A DNA stretch of 64,000 nt from an uncultured Tenacibaculum sp. (lineage in GTDB: Bacteria; Bacteroidota; Bacteroidia; Flavobacteriales; Flavobacteriaceae), in the NCBI GenBank assembly GCA_947496185.1, contig CANMCD010000006.1:1-64000 (forward strand). The letters run 5' to 3'. The position numbers and the translations under genes were made by a program. Shown here in pieces: positions 18,681 through 28,598 of the stretch. Position 1 is the first letter of the stretch. Each line of letters starts with the position of its first letter. Under the pieces are notes generated by a model. The model had not been told where the DNA came from. It worked only from the letters and a program-made list of their open reading frames with translations, and ran no database searches.

Positions 18681-18989
18681 TTAAGGTATGTTTTCTGACA
18701 CTTTTTTTGTCTTGGTTAGTATTCTAACCATGGACACTGTTTGAGGAGTGTCATTATCTGATATAATTAATTCGTATTCATAACCTTCTTTATAAGTAAA
18801 ACCTAGTATTTTTTTATCGAAACACTGCCAAATAGGATTTTTATGGTCTTTAAAAAGTAAAATGTTTTTTTGTTTTCCGTAGCATTTTGAAGCAATAGTG
18901 ATGATCTTTAATCTTTTTTTGGGTTTGGAACTACACCAACTAACAAATTTTGAAATAAAATTGGTTTTTTTATTAATGAGGGTTTTCAT
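18681..18989 (-). CDS. DUF4377-like protein
   Basis: 102 residues. The segment from IITIASKCYG through WQCFDKKILGFTYKEGYEYEL to VSMVRILTK has the order of conserved positions of DUF4377 (WQxFyxxIxGFxYexGYEY). These are usually secreted lipoproteins. Here the N-terminus is basic with only a weak WCSS motif and no clear signal, so export is uncertain. It lies about 70 bp upstream of the sigma gene on the same strand. Function unknown. Confidence 0.6.
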   Translation of the reverse strand: MKTLINKKTNFISKFVSWCSSKPKKRLKIITIASKCYGKQKNILLFKDHKNPIWQCFDKKILGFTYKEGYEYELIISDNDTPQTVSMVRILTKTKKVSENIP

Positions 18990-19132
18990 AATTTTTCTTA
19001 CTATAGTGGTTAGGTTTTATAGCCGAAAGCAAAACATAAATAAGTACAGTTTATCGATGATGAAAAGCAACTTATTTTTTACTTTCTATCCACTAGATGA
19101 AGAAAAACTAAAAAGGTTGCGTCGAATACCTG

Positions 19133-19140
19133 TATTTTTG
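19133..19140 (+). promoter_or_regulatory. -7 box of the LuxE-like gene
   Basis: TATTTTTG matches TAnnTTTG exactly. It ends 8 bp before the ATG at 19149, so the transcript would be leaderless or nearly so. A TTG at 19117-19119 is only 13 bp upstream, shorter than the usual spacer. Confidence 0.5.
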
Positions 19141-19148
19141 TGAAAATT

Positions 19149-20123
19149 ATGCAAAAAAAGATTTTTAACATAAGATCCAAGGAAAGATTTGTTGAGTTGG
19201 CGATGGCTACTTTCAAACATCAATTCAATAACAATAGGGTATACCGTTCTTTTTGTGATTTGTTTTATGTTCATCCTTCGGATGTTACGAAAGTTGAGGA
19301 TATTCCATTTTTACCCATTCAGTTTTTTAAAACAAAAGAGATTCTTTCTTCAAAAGATCAAATTCAAAAGGTTTTTACCAGTTCGGGTACTACAGGAAGT
19401 GTTACTAGTAAGCATCATATAACTAATATTTCATGGTATGAAGAAAGTTACAGAAAAGGTTTTGAGAAGTTTTATGGGGGTATTGAAGATTTTGTAGTAC
19501 TAGCCTTATTGCCTAATTATCTCGAAAGAACAGGTTCTTCTTTGATATATATGGTAGCGGATTTTATAAAAAAGTCAAATCATCCCGAGAGTGGTTTTTA
19601 TCTTAATAATTATAAAGAACTAGCAGATAGGCTCAAAGAATTACAGCGAAAAGGAAAGAAGGTATTGTTGATCGGCGTGTCTTTTGCTTTGTTGGATTTG
19701 GTCGAACAATATCAATTTGAATTGGATAATACCATTATTATGGAAACAGGAGGGATGAAAGGTAGGAGAAAAGAATTGATTCGAGAAGAACTTCATTCGA
19801 TACTATCTAAAGGATTTGGTGTTACTACAATACACTCTGAGTACGGAATGACGGAGTTGCTCAGTCAAGGATACTCAAAAGGGAACGGAGTATTTGAGTG
19901 CCCACCTTGGATGCGTGTTTTAGTTAGAGATACGGAAGATCCGTTAAGAATAATCACCAACGGACAAACAGGAGGGATCAATATTATTGATCTAGCAAAT
20001 TATAATTCATGTTCTTTTATAGCTACGCAAGATTTGGGTAAAGTAGACAAATACGGGCGATTTGAAGTGGCTGGAAGGTTTGATAATTCCGATATTAGAG
20101 GATGTAATTTGATGGTTTTGTAG
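19149..20123 (+). CDS. LuxE-like acyl-protein synthetase / acyltransferase
   Basis: The ATG at 19149 is chosen because an upstream GTG at 19140 falls inside the presumed -7 box. The 324-residue protein has the AMP-forming signature TSSGTTGS near residue 80 and a second adenylate motif HSEYGMTELLSQGYS. A C-terminal DLGKVDKYGRFEVAGR segment is typical of acyl-adenylate-forming enzymes. It belongs with LuxE-type acyl-protein synthetases, which activate fatty acids. No luxCD genes are near, so it probably acts in another acyl-transfer pathway. The substrate cannot be read from sequence. Confidence 0.8.
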   Translation: MQKKIFNIRSKERFVELAMATFKHQFNNNRVYRSFCDLFYVHPSDVTKVEDIPFLPIQFFKTKEILSSKDQIQKVFTSSGTTGSVTSKHHITNISWYEESYRKGFEKFYGGIEDFVVLALLPNYLERTGSSLIYMVADFIKKSNHPESGFYLNNYKELADRLKELQRKGKKVLLIGVSFALLDLVEQYQFELDNTIIMETGGMKGRRKELIREELHSILSKGFGVTTIHSEYGMTELLSQGYSKGNGVFECPPWMRVLVRDTEDPLRIITNGQTGGINIIDLANYNSCSFIATQDLGKVDKYGRFEVAGRFDNSDIRGCNLMVL

Positions 20124-20247
20124 TTTGATTTTCAGTGTATTGGTTGTTTTGTTAAAAAGATCTTGATAACTTAAAGGGGCTGGGTGCTTTTTTAAATAAA
20201 AAATTGGTTTTGATGTGATGAAAACTTTTTTAATACATAAAAATTAT

Positions 20248-20255
20248 TAAATTTG
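20248..20255 (+). promoter_or_regulatory. -7 box upstream of the 137-aa secreted protein
   Basis: TAAATTTG fits TAnnTTTG and lies 22 bp before the ATG at 20278. A -33 TTG at normal distance is not evident. Confidence 0.4.
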
Positions 20256-20277
20256 TGGGAAACGGAATTTAGCAGAA

Positions 20278-20691
20278 ATGATAAAGAATACCCCCTTATG
20301 CAAAGCTTTACTAGTAGTATGCCTCCTAATGTTGCCAACTACTTGCATTTTTTCTAGTAACTTTGATTCAAGTAACTTTTTTATTGACGAAAAGCAGTGT
20401 TTACAGCACAATGAAGGACTTCAAGATGCAGCTATTGAGTATACTTTAACTGATGATGATTATGCATTGGTTGGTAACGATGGTTTTGGAAATTTTGATA
20501 TCCGAGAAGGATATGATGATGAAACAGTTACTGTAAGACTCGCTAAAATAAATAAGATATTGTTACATAATTTTCCTGATTACAAAAAGGGACAAGAAGT
20601 AGCAGTTTCTTATAAAGTATGGAAACCTGGTGATGATGTTTTTGTGATGAATGTAATTCATGATGGTGCAAAGTACATCTTAAAACAGTAG
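20278..20691 (+). CDS. Small secreted protein, function unknown
   Basis: 137 residues. The N-terminal hydrophobic signal (ALLVVCLLMLPTTCIFSS) could be a signal peptidase I or lipoprotein signal (TTC). The body reads YTLTDDDYALVGNDG then NFDIREG and ends in beta-type sequence with VWKPGDDVFVMNVI. The YTLTDxDYxLVGN phrase recurs in surface and periplasmic proteins of Bacteroidota, but no function is attached to it here. Monocistronic with its own -7 box. Confidence 0.65.
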   Translation: MIKNTPLCKALLVVCLLMLPTTCIFSSNFDSSNFFIDEKQCLQHNEGLQDAAIEYTLTDDDYALVGNDGFGNFDIREGYDDETVTVRLAKINKILLHNFPDYKKGQEVAVSYKVWKPGDDVFVMNVIHDGAKYILKQ

Positions 20692-20857
20692 AAAAAATTG
20701 TTTTTCAACTACCTGCAAACATGTTTGTATTTGATTGTTATCTTAAATAAGATCGTTTGTAGGTTCTTATTTTAAGTTTTCTTTACGTATTTATCTTTTG
20801 TTAATTGTATAGCTGTTCTTTTTTTGTATTTTGGTTCAGAGAAAAAAGAATTGTGAT

Positions 20858-21367
20858 ATGGATATTATTTTCAAAACTAAAAGATTGATAATAAGAAGCC
20901 TTGTTTTAGAAGACAGGCCTTATTTTTACAAGATAATGGGGGATCCTGATGTTTGTGAACTGATCCCGAGTACTGTATTATCAAAAAAAGAAAGTTTAGC
21001 AAAGCTAAAAGAATTTATACAGAAAGATCTAGAGGGTTCTTCAACACGGGTATGGGGTGTTGCAAAGCATGATGATATAACTAAGATTATCGGTATTTGT
21101 GGATTTCTTGAGAATGATGAAGGAGACAAAGAGATTGCCTATAGATTAGCGAAAAAATTTTGGAAAAAAGGTTTTGGTAGTGAAATAGCCGAAGGAATTA
21201 TAAACTATGGTTTTACAGAACTTAATGTTCATAAAATAACGGCTGATGTTGCTATTTCAAATACGGGTTCAGTAAAGATTTTGGAGAGGTTTATGGAATT
21301 GGATCGTGTTTTTTTTAATAATAAAGATGAGGTTTTCGATGGAAGATATTACATAACACGAGAATAA
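20858..21367 (+). CDS. GNAT acetyltransferase, RimJ/RimL type
   Basis: The start at 20858 (MDIIFKTKRLIIRSL) matches the family N-terminus; a TTG at 20831 adds nine unlikely residues. Family features are TKRLIIRSLVLED, the acetyl-CoA loop region KKFWKKGFGSEIAEGIINY and LNVHKITADVAISNTGSVKILE. The 169 residues fit RimJ/RimL-like N-acetyltransferases acting on protein N-termini or small amines. Substrate unknown. A bidirectional terminator separates it from the convergent susD-like gene. Confidence 0.85.
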   Translation: MDIIFKTKRLIIRSLVLEDRPYFYKIMGDPDVCELIPSTVLSKKESLAKLKEFIQKDLEGSSTRVWGVAKHDDITKIIGICGFLENDEGDKEIAYRLAKKFWKKGFGSEIAEGIINYGFTELNVHKITADVAISNTGSVKILERFMELDRVFFNNKDEVFDGRYYITRE

Positions 21368-21401
21368 ACAGAAAACAAAATACTCTTATTAGGAATAAAA
21401 A

Positions 21402-21425
21402 GGCGCTACCAAAAATGGTAACGCC
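21402..21425. terminator. Bidirectional terminator between GNAT gene and SusD gene
   Basis: Stem GGCGCTACCA / TGGTAACGCC with one mismatch and a 4-nt A loop. An A-rich stretch lies on one side and a T-rich stretch on the other. Lies between convergent genes. Confidence 0.65.
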
Positions 21426-21455
21426 AGTATTTTATTGATTAATAATAATTAATTA

Positions 21456-22772
21456 TTATTGATTAATCGGTGTTTTTGTAAATAAACTTGGTAAAGTACC
21501 AGGTATACTTGAATTGGTATCCACTTCTACTTGTGGGTAAAGAAAACGCTGCGGGATTTCAGTTCCCGTTTTAGGAGGTACATTCAAAAGGTTGTTTGTT
21601 CTCCTTACATCATGGAAAGGTTGTAATTCACCAATCAAAGTAATGTATTTTTCTTCTAAAATTTCGGCTAATAAAGCAGCACTACCCGATGCTGATGCGG
21701 TGGCGGGAAAACTACCGCCAAAAGTTGTTGCCAAATGTGCTCTTACTTCATCAAAAGCTGCTACGTCGCCAGGATCTCCAGTTCTATTAGCTGCTTCAGC
21801 TTCAATTAACTTAACCTCTTCATAAGAAATTATATTCATCGAGGCTGTTTCAGCAAAAACACCTGTACTTGAAGTATTCGGAACAAAACCAGCTCCATTA
21901 GGACTAAAATAGAACGTAAATCTATCCGCATCCCCAGGGGTGTTAATTAATCTTGGAGTTGTACCGTTTAAAAGATTAACCAAATGTGAATTTGTAGCAC
22001 CAAGGTATCCATCGCGCTCATCAACAATAAACTGATAATAAAGATTTTCAGTATTTGTAGAAGTAGTATGTAAAGACACCAAGCTTTTTGCAGGAGTATC
22101 AATTCCTAAGCGTGCATTAGTAAGTGCATTAGGGTAATCTTTGGCAAGTAGGTAATATCTCGCTTTTAGAGAGTATGCAACTTCTGCCCATGTAGCTGAG
22201 CCTGATAGACGATTTCCTGCATAAGTTAATGTTGCACTGCCTACGTTACTAATGGCATTGTCTAATAATGTTTGTACGCCCGTCAAAACAGAGGCTTGTG
22301 CATCATAAGCTGGATTAGGAAAATTAGCTACATCATTCGCTTGAGAAAAGGGTATATCCCCGAATAAGGCAGCCATTTCTCCAAATAGGGCAGCTTCAAC
22401 AATTTGAGCTATTCCTACAAGTTGCGTATTACCTGATTCAGCAGCTAATTTTTTAGTTAATTGAGCCTGTGCAATACCATCAACATAAGCATCGTCCCAT
22501 GTATCATCATAGTCTGCGGCTGTTGTTGAATAACTATTTACTGTTAAATATTGTCGATCCTCACCTGTAAAGTGATTCATGAAAATTCCAGCATATCTTG
22601 CACTGTTAGAAGTAACAAGCTGCATCCACCCTAATTGTGCTTGACCGATAATAAGTTCTGGTGGAGCACTTGAAAAATTATTTGGATCATTGTTAAGATC
22701 TTCAGTATAACTCTCACATGAAACATTGAGTAAGAGAACTGAGAAAATGCTATATATTATTAATTTTTTCAT
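21456..22772 (-). CDS. SusD/RagB-family outer-membrane lipoprotein
   Basis: 438 residues. The signal peptide ends in lipobox LNVSC (Cys19), followed by the SusD-type N-terminus SYTEDLNNDPNNFSSAPPEL. Helical TPR-like regions and a C-terminal REL-type segment (EEKYITLIGELQPFHDVRRT) are typical. SusD proteins cap a SusC transporter and bind glycan or peptide. Its partner directly upstream lacks its 5' end, so this intact SusD may be orphaned or expressed without a working pair. Confidence 0.9.
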   Translation of the reverse strand: MKKLIIYSIFSVLLLNVSCESYTEDLNNDPNNFSSAPPELIIGQAQLGWMQLVTSNSARYAGIFMNHFTGEDRQYLTVNSYSTTAADYDDTWDDAYVDGIAQAQLTKKLAAESGNTQLVGIAQIVEAALFGEMAALFGDIPFSQANDVANFPNPAYDAQASVLTGVQTLLDNAISNVGSATLTYAGNRLSGSATWAEVAYSLKARYYLLAKDYPNALTNARLGIDTPAKSLVSLHTTSTNTENLYYQFIVDERDGYLGATNSHLVNLLNGTTPRLINTPGDADRFTFYFSPNGAGFVPNTSSTGVFAETASMNIISYEEVKLIEAEAANRTGDPGDVAAFDEVRAHLATTFGGSFPATASASGSAALLAEILEEKYITLIGELQPFHDVRRTNNLLNVPPKTGTEIPQRFLYPQVEVDTNSSIPGTLPSLFTKTPINQ

Positions 22773-22800
22773 TTTATATATCTTTTATCATTTAATAATA

Positions 22801-25662
22801 TTAGAAAGAAATGTTTATCGTCGTTAGTATAGAACTTGTCCCCGGGTTGCTAAAATATTCAAGCCCTCTACCTTTAGAGGCTCCCGTTAAGTTATTGTCA
22901 GGATCAAACCCTTTTACGTTTGTCCATAAACCTAAATTTCTACCTGTGACTCCTAATTGCAATCCTTCAAGTTTTAATTTTGAAGTTACACTTCTTGGAA
23001 ATTCGTAAAACAGTGATATTTCGCGAAGTCTTGTCCAAGAAGCATCCTCTACGAAAGGTTCACCTACATCTCCAAATCCACCACCATTGGTTACCCACCA
23101 AGTCCAATCTACAGCTACAGGGTCTCCTCCAAAGTCAGCTTCGTACCCTCTAAAAGTAGTCCCTGCTGCAATTGCAGTTCCTCCAGCGTTTACTAGGTTT
23201 TGAGAAGCTACCGTTTCAACAGCTGTATATGGATGTATACCAAAGAAGTATAAAACACCTCTTGTTCCATTCCACACATCGTTACCTTGCATAGTCTCCA
23301 CTAAAGCAGACAAGGTAAATCCTTTATAAGTAAAAGATGTTCCTATAGTTCCTCTCCAGTCTGGATTGGGGTCTCCTAGGAAACTATCAGTAGGTGCAGC
23401 TGTGGGAAAACCATTTGCGTTTAAAATAAAGTTTCCACTGGCATCTCTGTTATAGGCCGTTCCTCTTAAGATTCCAAAAGGTTCCCCTTCAGCAACCCCA
23501 GAAGAATTAGATGTAAAACCATTTAATATGAGATAATCACTTCCAGCTAAGTCTTCAACGATATTCCTATTTTGTGTAAAGTTTACATTTACATTCCAAC
23601 TCACATCTTCCGTTTGAATTATCTTTCCAGACAAATCAATTTCAATTCCTTTATTAGAGATTTCAGCAGCATTTATTGATTGCGAACCGAATCCTGTCGA
23701 TGGAGCTAGTGGAAGGTTTAATATTACGTCTTCAGAAGTTCTATTATAGTAGGTAGTAGAAAGACTTAGTCTATTATTAAAAAACCTAGTGTTAAAACCT
23801 ATTTCTGTTTCTTTAATACGTTCTTCTTTGAGGTCTGGATTACCCCTTACACTAGACTGGGTAAGTGGGTTTCCGTATAAAGAACCATCATAACCATCAC
23901 CCCAGCCAGAGAATACACCCCCAGGAGAGATTACAGTTTGTGTTCTATAAGGAGGTGCTTCAATACCCACTTCTCCATAAGAGACTCTTAGTTTACCAAA
24001 AGAGAAAAAATTGGATCCTTGTAAATGTTTTGAAAAATTCCATCCCGCAGAAGCACTTGGGTAAAATATCATTCCTCTATTTGGTAAGGTCGATACATAT
24101 TCTCCTCTTCCTGTAAGTTCAACTAAGAATTCGTTATTATAATCGAAATTTAACACAGCAAAAGCTCCCGATTTTCTGGTTTTTGAGATAAAATCTGTAG
24201 CGTTCCTATTTTCAGTCGTAGCGTTTCCAAGGTTTAAAAAATCTATTTGATCTGGATTGGTAAAGTTACTTTCGCTCCCTGATAATCTTTTATATGCATT
24301 TTGAATAAATTGTGTTCCAACAACATAATCAATATTGAAATTAGTCGAAAGTTCGTTTTTTCCTGTCAAAAAGAAGGTGAAGTTCTGATTACTTTCAGAA
24401 ATTCTATCTTCTCCAAAAAGTCCGTTAGTTCCATCACCTGCAGAACCCGCTGGCCAGAAGTTTATTCTGTTATCTTGGTAATAATCCATACTATACCTAC
24501 CTGTTAAAGATAAATTTCCGCCTATTTTGTAAACCGCTTCCGGTGCTACAATAAATCTATTTACCTCGTTTAAGTTCTTTTGTTCATTTATTGTCCAAAG
24601 TGGATTATTATACGCTGGAGAATCGTAGTTAAATATTCCCGTAGATGGATTAAACGTTCTAGCAGAACCTAAGTGCTGTCTATACCCCCTATGTGAATTT
24701 GGAGTTGGAATACCATTAGCATCAAAATGAGTTCCTTTGTAATCTCTAATATCGAAATCTGGTGATGTACGTAAATAACCTAAGTACAAACCATTTAAAT
24801 TTGAACCTGTTTGAATTCTATTTGATTCAATATTAATATATGTGGATGACATTTTTAAGGTAAATTTATCGGAGAAATCGGTATCATTGTTCAATCGAAC
24901 ACTTGTTCTTCTATAGTCAGAAGCGCCTCTATAGATACCTTGTTGATCCCAATTTGACAAACTTACAAACGTCCTATTACTTTCTCCTGTATGAGTAAAG
25001 CTTACATTATTGTCATAGACCAATCCTGTTCTAAAAACTGCATTCCTATTGATGTCATTAAAAACCTCGTGAGAATTTTTCTGAGTAATAGGATAGTAAA
25101 GGTTTCCGTTATCTGCTTGAAAATAAGCTTCTGAAGTATTTACTGTGTCAGGTCCGCCAATTCTGTCTGCAATTTTTCCTCCATAAGAAAAACCAGTATT
25201 TGCAAGACCTGTACCAGTTAAGTGGTCTACTCCTCCAAATCCTTGACCATAAATGTTTTGTTTTTCCCATTCGCGATTAACTTGGTCGAAAGAAAAACTT
25301 GATTTCACGTCGACTTTCCATCTTCCTTTAGGGCCACTTCCGCGTTTTGTTTTGATAACCAAAACCCCATTCGCAGCACCTGTTCCGTAAATTGCAGCAG
25401 CAGAAGCTCCTTTAAGTACAGATACTGATTCGATGTCATCTGGGTTAATGTCATTCAAACGAGATTGCTGAACAACACCCGCTGTTCCGCCACCAATAGC
25501 TGAATTTGAGATTATGGCTCCATCTAATACAATCAAAGGACTACTATCCCCAACAATAGAGTTTTGCCCTCTAATTTGAATGTATGCACCTGCCCCAGGA
25601 TCACCAGAGTTTCTTGTTATATTTACCCCTGAGGTTTTTCCAGATAAACCTTGTAGTATACC
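22801..25662 (-). pseudogene. SusC/RagA-family TonB-dependent transporter, 5' end missing
   Basis: The frame opens at 25662 directly after TAG-TAA and begins GILQGLSGKTSGVNITRNSG, which is inside the plug domain. The signal peptide, carboxypeptidase-like domain and TonB box that normally precede this (~130-200 residues) are absent and no ATG is available there. The rest is well preserved: plug (SPLIVLDGAII, SVLKGASAAAIYG) and full barrel ending in aromatic ISF. The 29-bp spacing to susD is normal. Loss of the export signal should abolish function. It looks recent, because the remaining frame is uninterrupted. Confidence 0.82.
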
Positions 25663-25685
25663 TTACTATTTTAGTAAATAAAATC

Positions 25686-26489
25686 TTATTTTAAATACTT
25701 ACACAACCACTCTAATTCAATCAGTACTTTTTCTCTGATTAAATATTCTACACCTTTTATGATATCGTCAGTAGGGTTAGTAATGGCTGATCCAATAATA
25801 TTTTGGGTAAACTTATCACCATATCCAGTACCTCCAGAGTAATTGGGTTGCATAACGACAAAACCTTTAGAGGCTAATAAAGAGGCGTAATAATAATATT
25901 GCATTCCGTTTAAGTTAGTAGATTCCACTCTCATTGATGTAGGTCCACCATGGATATCAACAACCAAAGGTAGGTTTTTACTGTTTTTTTTGCTGGGAGG
26001 CCAAAATAATATACCTTCAATTGAATCTCCATTTGAATTTGTCCAACTGACAGTTTCAATTTCTGGTTTTGGGTATTTTTCTAATCTTGTATTGAAGTTG
26101 GTAATTCGGATAGGGTTTTTATAGTCATTATCCTTAATAATATAGACCTCTTCAAAACGATCTGTTTTTGTCATCGACATAAACAAAAGGTTATCACTTT
26201 TTGATGCTATTAAGTTTATTAAGTTGGCATGGTATTTTTGAACTTCAGTAAGTTTTTGATTATTCAATGAATATAAATAAGAGTATGTGTGTTTACGTAC
26301 AGTAAGAATCGTTTTGTTTTTGGGTGTTTTAACCCAATTTCTAATAGCGCCAACAAAGTTTTTTGATAATAGTTTTTTGTTGTTTTCTTTAATATTCCAC
26401 AGGTATAAAGGAGACTCTAATACCTCTCCTGTCTTTGTTTCGGGGCTTGTGTAATAAGTTATTGTTACTGTTGATAGTAAACAAAGGTA
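25686..26489 (-). pseudogene. Remnant of S9-family prolyl oligopeptidase
   Basis: The open frame runs from a stop just upstream of 26489 without a start codon. It carries the end of the beta-propeller and the start of the hydrolase domain (LPLVVDIHGGPTSM, MQPNYSGGTGYGDKF, DDIIKGVEYLI). The nucleophile region (GWSYGG) and the catalytic Asp and His are missing. After VEYLI the sequence jumps to ELEWLCKYLK, which looks like the natural C-terminus of S9 peptidases. That indicates an internal in-frame deletion of roughly 150-200 codons as well as loss of the 5' end. It lies next to the truncated SusC. Confidence 0.78.
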
Positions 26490-26564
26490 TTAAAAAGAAG
26501 ATTTTTTGTAATTGATTTAGCCTAAATCTTAGCTTAAATACATCGATACCATTTCTACTTCTAA

Positions 26565-26596
26565 AAAAAGCTGCCTTTAGATAAAGACAGCTTTTG
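26565..26596 (-). terminator. Terminator of the purF-like gene
   Basis: Stem AAAAGCTGCCTTT / AAAGACAGCTTTT with one mismatch, 26566-26578 and 26583-26595. A T-run follows on the minus strand, about 30 bp after the stop codon. Confidence 0.75.
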
Positions 26597-26626
26597 AATA
26601 TTATAACGGGTTAAGCTTTAAAAGAA

Positions 26627-28525
26627 TTAATAAGCTCTTTTGTCATTTCCTTCATAAAAATTAATAAAGGCTTGATTCACTACTCTATGACCACCATCGG
26701 TAGGATAGTCTCCTGTAAAATACCAATCTCCTGTATGTTCAGGGCAAGCTTTGTGAAGTTCACTTACGGGTTGGTATATAACCTCTACATCTGCTTTAAT
26801 TTCGGAAGTTTTAAGCATATCGGCAATTTTACCAGAAATCTGTTCGTTTGTAAAAGGAGCGTAAATTTCTTTTACGTAATTGATAATATCTTTATCCAGA
26901 CTATTTTGTTGTTCTTTACATTTTTTATAAACTTGATCAACAATTTGGTACTGATTTGTTTCTTTGAGAAGTTCTAAGGAAGCCTTAAAAGCTATAAAAT
27001 CACCAATTTTTGCCATATCAATACCATAACAATCAGGGTATCGTATTTGTGGAGCCGAAGATACAATTACAATCTTTTTGGGTTGTAAGCGGTCTAATAT
27101 TTTAATGATACTTTTCTTTAAGGTAGTTCCTCTAACAATACTATCGTCAATAATTACCAAGTTATCGGTAGGTTTAACTACTCCATAAGTCACATCATAT
27201 ACATGAGCTACCAAATCATCTCTACTACTATCATCAGTAATAAAAGTTCTTAGTTTAGCATCTTTAATAGCGATCTTTTCAAAGCGAGGTCTTGAAGAAA
27301 GGATTTCGATTACTTTTTCTTTAGAAAGTTTTCCGTTACCTGCTAAAATAGCTTCTGTTTTTTGTTGATTTAGTACGTCTTCAGCAGCCTCCATCATACC
27401 GAAGAAAGAAGTTTCAGCGGTATTAGGAATGTATGAAAAAACGGTATTTACGATATCGTTATTAATTGATTTTAAAACTTCGGGAAAAACAAATTTTCCT
27501 AGGTTTTTTCGTTCGTTATAAATGTCTGCATCACTACCACGAGAAAAGTAAATACGTTCAAAAGAACATGATTTTTTTGGACGCTGTTCTAAAATAGGTT
27601 TGATACTTGTGTTTCCATTCTTTTTGATGATTAACGCATGTCCTCCTTCAATCTCTTTAATGGTGTCTATATCTACGTTAAAAACAGTCTGAATTACTGG
27701 GCGCTCAGAAGCAACAACGACAACTTCTTCATCTTGGTAATAAAAAGCAGGTCTGATAGCAGAAGGGTCTCTAAACACAAAAGCATCTCCATGGCCTAAT
27801 AAGCCAGCCATAGCATAACCACCATCCCAATTTTTAGAAGAACGTTTTAAAATACGTTGGATATCTAAGTGTTCTTCAATAAAAGGAGAAGCATCTTTTT
27901 TGTTTAATCCTGTTTTTTTTGCATCTAGATACGTGTCCGCTACTTCATCTTCTAAGAAATGACCTATTTTTTCCATTACGGTTACTGTATCAGCAGACTC
28001 TTTTGGGTGTTGACCAAGATCAATTAACTCGTTGATAAGCTCGCTTGAATTGGTCATGTTAAAGTTACCTGCTACGATCAAACTCTGATGACGCCAATTA
28101 CTTTGACGTAAAAAAGGGTGTACATTCTCTAAACTATTTCCTCCAAAAGTTCCGTATCGTACATGTCCGAGAAACAAATTACCGATGTAAGGCATGTTTT
28201 CTTCTTGCCAAGCCACATCATTTATTTTGTCTGGATTTTTTTCAAAAATATCATTGATACGATTGTTGACTTGTCCAAAAATATCTTGGATAGGCTGTGG
28301 TTTATTAGATCGTACTCTACTTATGTATCGTGTGCCAGGATTCACATTAAATTTAATACTTGCTAAACCTGCTCCATCTTGACCTCGGTTGTGTTGCTTT
28401 TCCATCAACAAGTACATTTTATTGATGCCGTAAAATGCAGTACCGTATTTTTCTTTATAGTACGCTAAAGGTTTTAATAACCTTACCATGGCAATGCCAC
28501 ATTCATGTTTTAAAGCGTCGCTCAT
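26627..28525 (-). CDS. purF: Amidophosphoribosyltransferase-like class II glutamine amidotransferase
   Basis: 632 residues. The N-terminal glutaminase domain follows an octapeptide-like leader (Cys9 in KHECGIAMVR) with KQHNRGQDGAGLAS and GHVRYGTFGG. The C-terminal phosphoribosyltransferase has the PRPP loop LVIIDDSIVRGTTLKKS. It would make phosphoribosylamine from PRPP and glutamine. It is longer than typical PurF (~470-510) and has extra sequence in the middle and a C-terminal extension, a form seen in Bacteroidota. A paralogue of the housekeeping enzyme is possible. A terminator separates it from the upstream sugar-kinase gene. Confidence 0.82.
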   Translation of the reverse strand: MSDALKHECGIAMVRLLKPLAYYKEKYGTAFYGINKMYLLMEKQHNRGQDGAGLASIKFNVNPGTRYISRVRSNKPQPIQDIFGQVNNRINDIFEKNPDKINDVAWQEENMPYIGNLFLGHVRYGTFGGNSLENVHPFLRQSNWRHQSLIVAGNFNMTNSSELINELIDLGQHPKESADTVTVMEKIGHFLEDEVADTYLDAKKTGLNKKDASPFIEEHLDIQRILKRSSKNWDGGYAMAGLLGHGDAFVFRDPSAIRPAFYYQDEEVVVVASERPVIQTVFNVDIDTIKEIEGGHALIIKKNGNTSIKPILEQRPKKSCSFERIYFSRGSDADIYNERKNLGKFVFPEVLKSINNDIVNTVFSYIPNTAETSFFGMMEAAEDVLNQQKTEAILAGNGKLSKEKVIEILSSRPRFEKIAIKDAKLRTFITDDSSRDDLVAHVYDVTYGVVKPTDNLVIIDDSIVRGTTLKKSIIKILDRLQPKKIVIVSSAPQIRYPDCYGIDMAKIGDFIAFKASLELLKETNQYQIVDQVYKKCKEQQNSLDKDIINYVKEIYAPFTNEQISGKIADMLKTSEIKADVEVIYQPVSELHKACPEHTGDWYFTGDYPTDGGHRVVNQAFINFYEGNDKRAY

Positions 28526-28564
28526 TTATAAAATATTTAGTTGTGTTTTTGTCTTTGTTTGTAT

Positions 28565-28594
28565 TAAAAAATCCGCAGCGTATGTGCGGATTTC
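28565..28594 (-). terminator. Terminator of the pfkB-family gene
   Basis: A 9-bp perfect stem (AAATCCGCA / TGCGGATTT, 28569-28577 and 28585-28593) with a 7-nt loop. Followed on the minus strand by TTTTT. Confidence 0.85.
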
Positions 28595-28598
28595 CTAT

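Noticed and set aside
21431-21470. AT-only palindromic repeat (TTATTGATTAAT twice) at the end of the SusD gene
   Set aside because: It overlaps the SusD stop region, is of low complexity and has a simpler explanation next to a clear terminator hairpin.
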